64,000 bases of DNA from Climacium dendroides (lineage: Eukaryota; Streptophyta; Bryopsida; Hypnales; Climaciaceae): contig OX467092.1 of the NCBI GenBank assembly GCA_950106755.1, forward strand, positions 2,356,001 through 2,420,000, written 5' to 3'. Under the pieces are notes generated by a model. The model was not told where the DNA came from. It was given only the letters and a program-made list of their open reading frames with translations, and searched no databases. Position numbers and translations under genes: made by a program. This document shows positions 60,304 through 64,000 of this stretch, piece by piece. Position 1 is the first letter of the stretch; every line of letters begins with the position of its first letter.

Positions 60304-61743
60304 TCACTTCATTCCTGTTTCCAAAATTGATTCCACAGCCCAGTTTATCGGGGTGTCTCCTTCCTGAATAGATTTTCAACGAAACAGATCGAGACACACT
60401 GTTAGTGACCATAACTATGCATTATAACAGGTAAACTACGTTGAGTGCATCCAACTTTTGTGAAACTGAAAGCGCATTTATACCTTAATGCCTATTGCAA
60501 TAGCTGTCCGAGTGCCAAGGACTTCGCCTAACTTCAACGAACCACTTCCATCGCCACCACTGATGGGGAGCATTACAACCCCTCGGCTAGTACATAAGAC
60601 ACCAAGGTGAGCAACAAGCGATTTAGGCTGGACATCTGCTGCAACAATTACTGCCTGCACAGATAACAAACGTTTCTCGTCAATCTACATGCAAAAAGAG
60701 AAAGCAAATACTACATAAATGCTATACAGCAACGCAAAAACAGAAAAAATAAAATGAAACTGAGAAACAAAGATCATTGATTTCGACAGAGAAAACAAAA
60801 CATGAAAAAACTGTATGACCTGTAAAGAGGTGCCATTGTCTCTTCTAGGATGCTGCTGTTGGCCCAGAGTCTCCAGTTCTGTAACAATGTTGTCCACAAT
60901 CTTTGAGCGTTTTGACTCCGATTCTACTAATAACGAACTCGCCGTAGGCTTGGCAGGCATCCTTTCCAAGGCACGAGTCACGCTGTTGATTCCGATGCAA
61001 AGATGAGACTGCAACCGCCAAAATCCTTAAGTAAGCTTCTTTTTAACAAAATCATGTGCAAAGAAAAGTCGAGAACTGAAGGAGACACTCCAACAGAGGC
61101 AGATGAAGCTACAGCTCTCCTTAAACAGGTGGTCAGATAAACTCAAATGAAGAACATTAACAGACCACACCTTCCACGATTGTTTCTTTGATGCATTTGC
61201 GAACTAAAACCCTAAACCCTAAATCCAAAACCACACCTCACAATCAAAGGACTTGAAATGCAAAAAATCAATAAAACTCGTAAACTCAAAAGGTAACCCC
61301 GTTATCCTTAGCGCTGCTCCAAACCAAAGAAAAAGAAAACACGCATATCTTCTCGAATCCATGAGCAGGTAACGAGACAATTACTTTTAGCGCCTTTGCA
61401 ACACATGTTTTGCTTTCTTCCTGGACCTTCCTCGGAATCGATTCTTCAGCTTGCTTCTCCAGCACAATCTCAATAGCACTGTCGCATTAACAGAGTGACA
61501 ATCAGCACGAACGCTCCACGAGACAATCCCGGATATACCTTGAGGGAGCCTAATCATAGCCACTTTCCCCTCCAATGCTATTAAACCCTTTCACCTAAAG
61601 ACATAATGAATCGTCATTCTGTAAGCCAAACTACAATGCAAATATCTTAAACAAGGGACATGATGAAGAGACCTGGAGAGCGCCACAAGAAGGGACTCCA
61701 GCTGCTTCCCCGACCACGGCCGCTTCAATCCAGTTTTCTCCAT
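60304..61743 (-). CDS. L7Ae/L30e-fold RNA-binding protein, POP3/Rpp38-like, five exons
   Basis: The family binds kink-turn RNA. The closest match by motif is the RNase P/MRP subunit Rpp38/POP3, which helps tRNA and rRNA processing in the nucleolus. Exons on the minus strand: 61743-61673, 61478-61385, 61008-60820, 60654-60484, 60363-60304, all GT-AG, giving one 585-base frame (194 aa) that ends in TGA. The N-terminus has KRPWSGKQLE. Exon 3 opens with 'SHLCIGINSVTRALER' (56-71), the Rpp38 version of the L7Ae RNA-binding helix. Exon 4 has 'AADVQPKSLVAHL', 'LCTSRGV' and 'LKLGEVLGTRTAIAIGIK', the core strands and helix of the fold. A Ser/Lys-rich insert lies between them (about 74-118). An in-frame Met at 61806 would add 21 residues and is the alternative start. 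NHP2-type proteins are the other possible identity. The gene looks intact. Confidence 0.88.
61207..61223 (+). promoter_or_regulatory. Double telo-box in intron 2 of the L7Ae-like gene
   Basis: The sequence AAACCCTAAACCCTAAA is two overlapping telo-boxes (AAACCCTAA). In plants this motif is common near the start of genes for ribosome biogenesis and translation. Its position 5' in a likely RNA-processing gene fits that role. Confidence 0.55.
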
Positions 61744-62180
61744 CAAACAAGCACAGCACCAAATTGGCGCACAAAGAGCAGCAACAAAGCTGCGACACGA
61801 TGACAATCTTCAATCATCTCTGAGAGCTTAGCTCCCCCCTCAAAAATGGAATCATTCGAAACAGGACCCCAATTACACTATCATACAACTAGTTCTGTAT
61901 TCCGATTCGAAGAAAACCTAACTTCACAATCACAGAATTGCAGAGATTTCCTTAGGAGAGATGCTACGAAACTCGGATTTGAGCAGGAAAATTCAATTCT
62001 GAAGCATCGTGTGACCGTGAGGCGAGGCGATTGTGCTAATGGAAACGTAAAAGCTGGCATTGTGGAGTCAAAAAGGAAAAGTTTGCAAACCCCTAATTTA
62101 TACCCGGGGGGGAGATTAAAAAGTGTCACGTGTAATCTTGTGACTGGTTTACAACGACTTGTACTTCTAGAATTGGCAAA
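61744..62180. other. 5' flank of the L7Ae-like gene
   Basis: A GC-richer block with the probable promoter and 5' UTR of the minus-strand gene. The plus-strand open frame 61846-62190 shows no recognised domain and overlaps this promoter. It is probably not a gene, though a divergent transcript cannot be ruled out. Confidence 0.4.
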
Positions 62181-64000
62181 GTATATCTAGAAAATCCTAA
62201 GAGATTAGCACCATATTTTAATATATTTCAATTTCAACATAAATTTTATTATATTATTGTATATAGTAATAAAAAGTATCAAACTATTTTAGAAATAAAT
62301 TCTTAAATGAATTTTTTTTTAAAGTATTCCTATTGTTGAAATTTAATTTTTGAATGTAACTAAATGCTAAAAAATTGTGAAGAAAGCACAATAGAAGTAC
62401 CTTCTAAGTAACTTTCATGAACTAATTACAATAGGCTCAAGAATTGTTGAAAGTGCTTAATATGTGCATAAAATATATAAATACATGGGAATAGTTGAAA
62501 GTAGAATAATATATACTCACATGAAATAAAATTTTATATGAATTATTAAAATGAAGTGTTGGTTGGCTAAAATAAATTAATCTCAAGTAGATTTTGTAAT
62601 GCTTAAAAAATTGTTTTAGTGATTGAACTTAGATAAATTAATAAAGACTACCCTATGTCGTTGCCATAATTAAAACAAAAGTAAAAGTAATTTTCTAATA
62701 TTTTAGTTCATAAAAACTTCAAAATTCAATAACTTTCACATCGTGAGTCAAAACGCCACGAAACCAAGCCAGGCTTTCTAACAGTACCAAGAACGCCACT
62801 CGAGGACGCACAGTCCGGGAGATCTCAATGTGATAAACAAACAAATAAACAAAACAAACAACCAAATTTAAGGTATAGATTACATTGTATTCGGTATAGA
62901 TTTACTTGATTTATATTGGACACCCAATTAGTTACCCAAATTGCATCAACCCTACTATTAAGATTATTGTGAATGAAACATTTAAAGCAATTAAATGTAG
63001 AAATATCTTAGTGATCAAAAACAAATTTAAAAAAGGACTTAATCAATGATAGTATTAGATACTTAAATATAATTATGTTTCAAATATTACTTTGTTGAAT
63101 GTAGGCAATGTGTAATTTTTAAAACACAAGAATAATTACTATTCCTATCATTCAACAAATTAAATTTTACCACATTCTACACATTTTATCACATTTTCTT
63201 ATGTTTTATAAGCTTTTTAAAACACAATTTTTTGGAATGCATTTTTGTGACTATTTTATAAAATCTAAAATAGATGAAAAAAATAATATTGAACCCTAAA
63301 CTTACATCAACACTCTAAACATCGAAAACCCTTAATGTGTTGAGAACTATGGAAAATTACTATACCTATTAAAGGACAAAATTTATATACAAGATACACA
63401 TAAACTAAAATTGTCCACATTTGTATGTTCCACAATAATTATCCTTATTTCAAACAAAATACTCTTAATACAAAAAAGAACTTAGAATTTCTCATTGTTC
63501 ACACTCATCATATGTATTGAAAATTTGTAGTAGCATAAAGTAAAGTGCACAATAAAGACTAAGGTAGGGATATCCATTGCATCCACTCTTCTCAATTACA
63601 TCCCTATCTATATTTGTCTAACATTTCATATTAGATATGCTCATCTTATCATTTGGATGTCATTATGAGATATCTGATAGTAGAATCACTAACCTTGAAA
63701 AAAATCCTAATCCAAAATAATCAATACCTACATTACAAAGTTCTCTTGTGCATTACATTAGGCTATTCTTAGCTCAATTGATATGAATGTAGCCTTGTGA
63801 TAGGGTTCTTTGCTAAAGAAAAGTGTGAAATTCAATCATTTAATTGATTTGTCCTTCTCATCATTTTTGGTAGTATTTACAAAAAGTAGATTTTATTAAT
63901 TACACAAGCATCAAAAATACAAGAGAAAGATAAAATCTCTATAACCATACCAAGAACAATGACAAAGACAAAAGTCATATCATAGACATGCTATTAACTA
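62181..64000. other. Intergenic AT-rich DNA
   Basis: No gene is recognised. It contains the inverted repeat cassette copy at 62695-62860. The remainder to the window end is AT-rich with no clear structure. Confidence 0.45.
62695..62860 (-). repeat. Unidentified repeat cassette, copy 2 (inverted)
   Basis: Read on the minus strand it has the (TTTGT)n-like head, then attgagatctccnggac.gtgcg, then cttggtac.gtt.gaaagcc and gtgaaagttattgaattttgaag, in the same order as 46861-47330. It holds one unit instead of two. Confidence 0.65.

Noticed and set aside
60022..60330. 102-codon plus-strand open frame
   Set aside because: It overlaps the last exon of the L7Ae-like gene in antisense and shows no domain.
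61846..62190. Plus-strand open frame of 114 codons
   Set aside because: There is no recognised domain, and it lies in the probable promoter of the L7Ae-like gene. There is not enough evidence to call a gene.

Overview
The window reads as a gene-poor, AT-rich stretch of nuclear DNA from a land plant. The evidence is spliced genes with GT-AG introns, plant-type family members (an ENT1-like nucleoside transporter, RNase H2 subunit B, a POP3/Rpp38-like L7Ae protein), En/Spm (CACTA) transposons with DUF4218-type sequence, and telo-boxes. I cannot assign the lineage. A membrane-protein gene that resembles a fungal family, and a piggyBac-type transposase, would both be unusual for a flowering plant, so a non-seed plant or another less-sampled lineage is possible. 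This is inference.

Only four genes look intact, all on the minus strand. They are a 416-residue multipass membrane protein of unknown function (28741-29991), a ten-exon RNASEH2B (37796-41161, 275 aa, with a C-terminal PCNA-binding motif), a two-exon equilibrative nucleoside transporter (48490-50868, 439 aa), and a five-exon L7Ae/Rpp38-like protein (60304-61743, about 194 aa). I rebuilt the exons of the last three by hand, and their reading frames close exactly. They are housekeeping genes for genome integrity, nucleoside salvage and RNA processing. They share no operon-like relation.

The rest is transposon debris and simple repeats. The region 4.1-12.1 kb holds a decayed CACTA transposase and two further copies of its downstream sequence. 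The region 7.6-9.4 kb copies, in two blocks, the 5' flank of the 28.7-kb membrane-protein gene without its coding exon. The region 12.2-12.8 kb is a tandem array. From 16.2 to 22.3 kb there is a nested structure: a piggyBac-type transposase pseudogene that still carries its catalytic aspartates and C-terminal cysteine-rich domain, split near its N-terminus by a 3-kb CACTA element, which itself contains a 104-bp perfect-armed MITE and a truncated TTAA-type element. From 19 kb onward there is a family of roughly 0.9-1.0-kb non-coding elements beginning CCCCTAAA and flanked by TTAA. These are the hallmarks of piggyBac target sites and ends, and the best copies are at 22306-23220, 35515-36535, 51750-52722 and 55068-56005. 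The main candidate for something undescribed is this plant piggyBac-like transposase together with its putative non-autonomous family.

Other structure includes several minisatellites (2.8, 12.3, 23.4, 33.3/34.7, 47.4, 57.3 kb), strong hairpins (31.5, 35.2, 40.3 kb), an inverted pair of an unidentified repeat cassette (46.9 and 62.7 kb), two relics of a heptad-repeat coiled-coil reading frame (7.3 and 43.3 kb), and a decayed region of broken frames at 24.4-26.6 kb that I could not identify.
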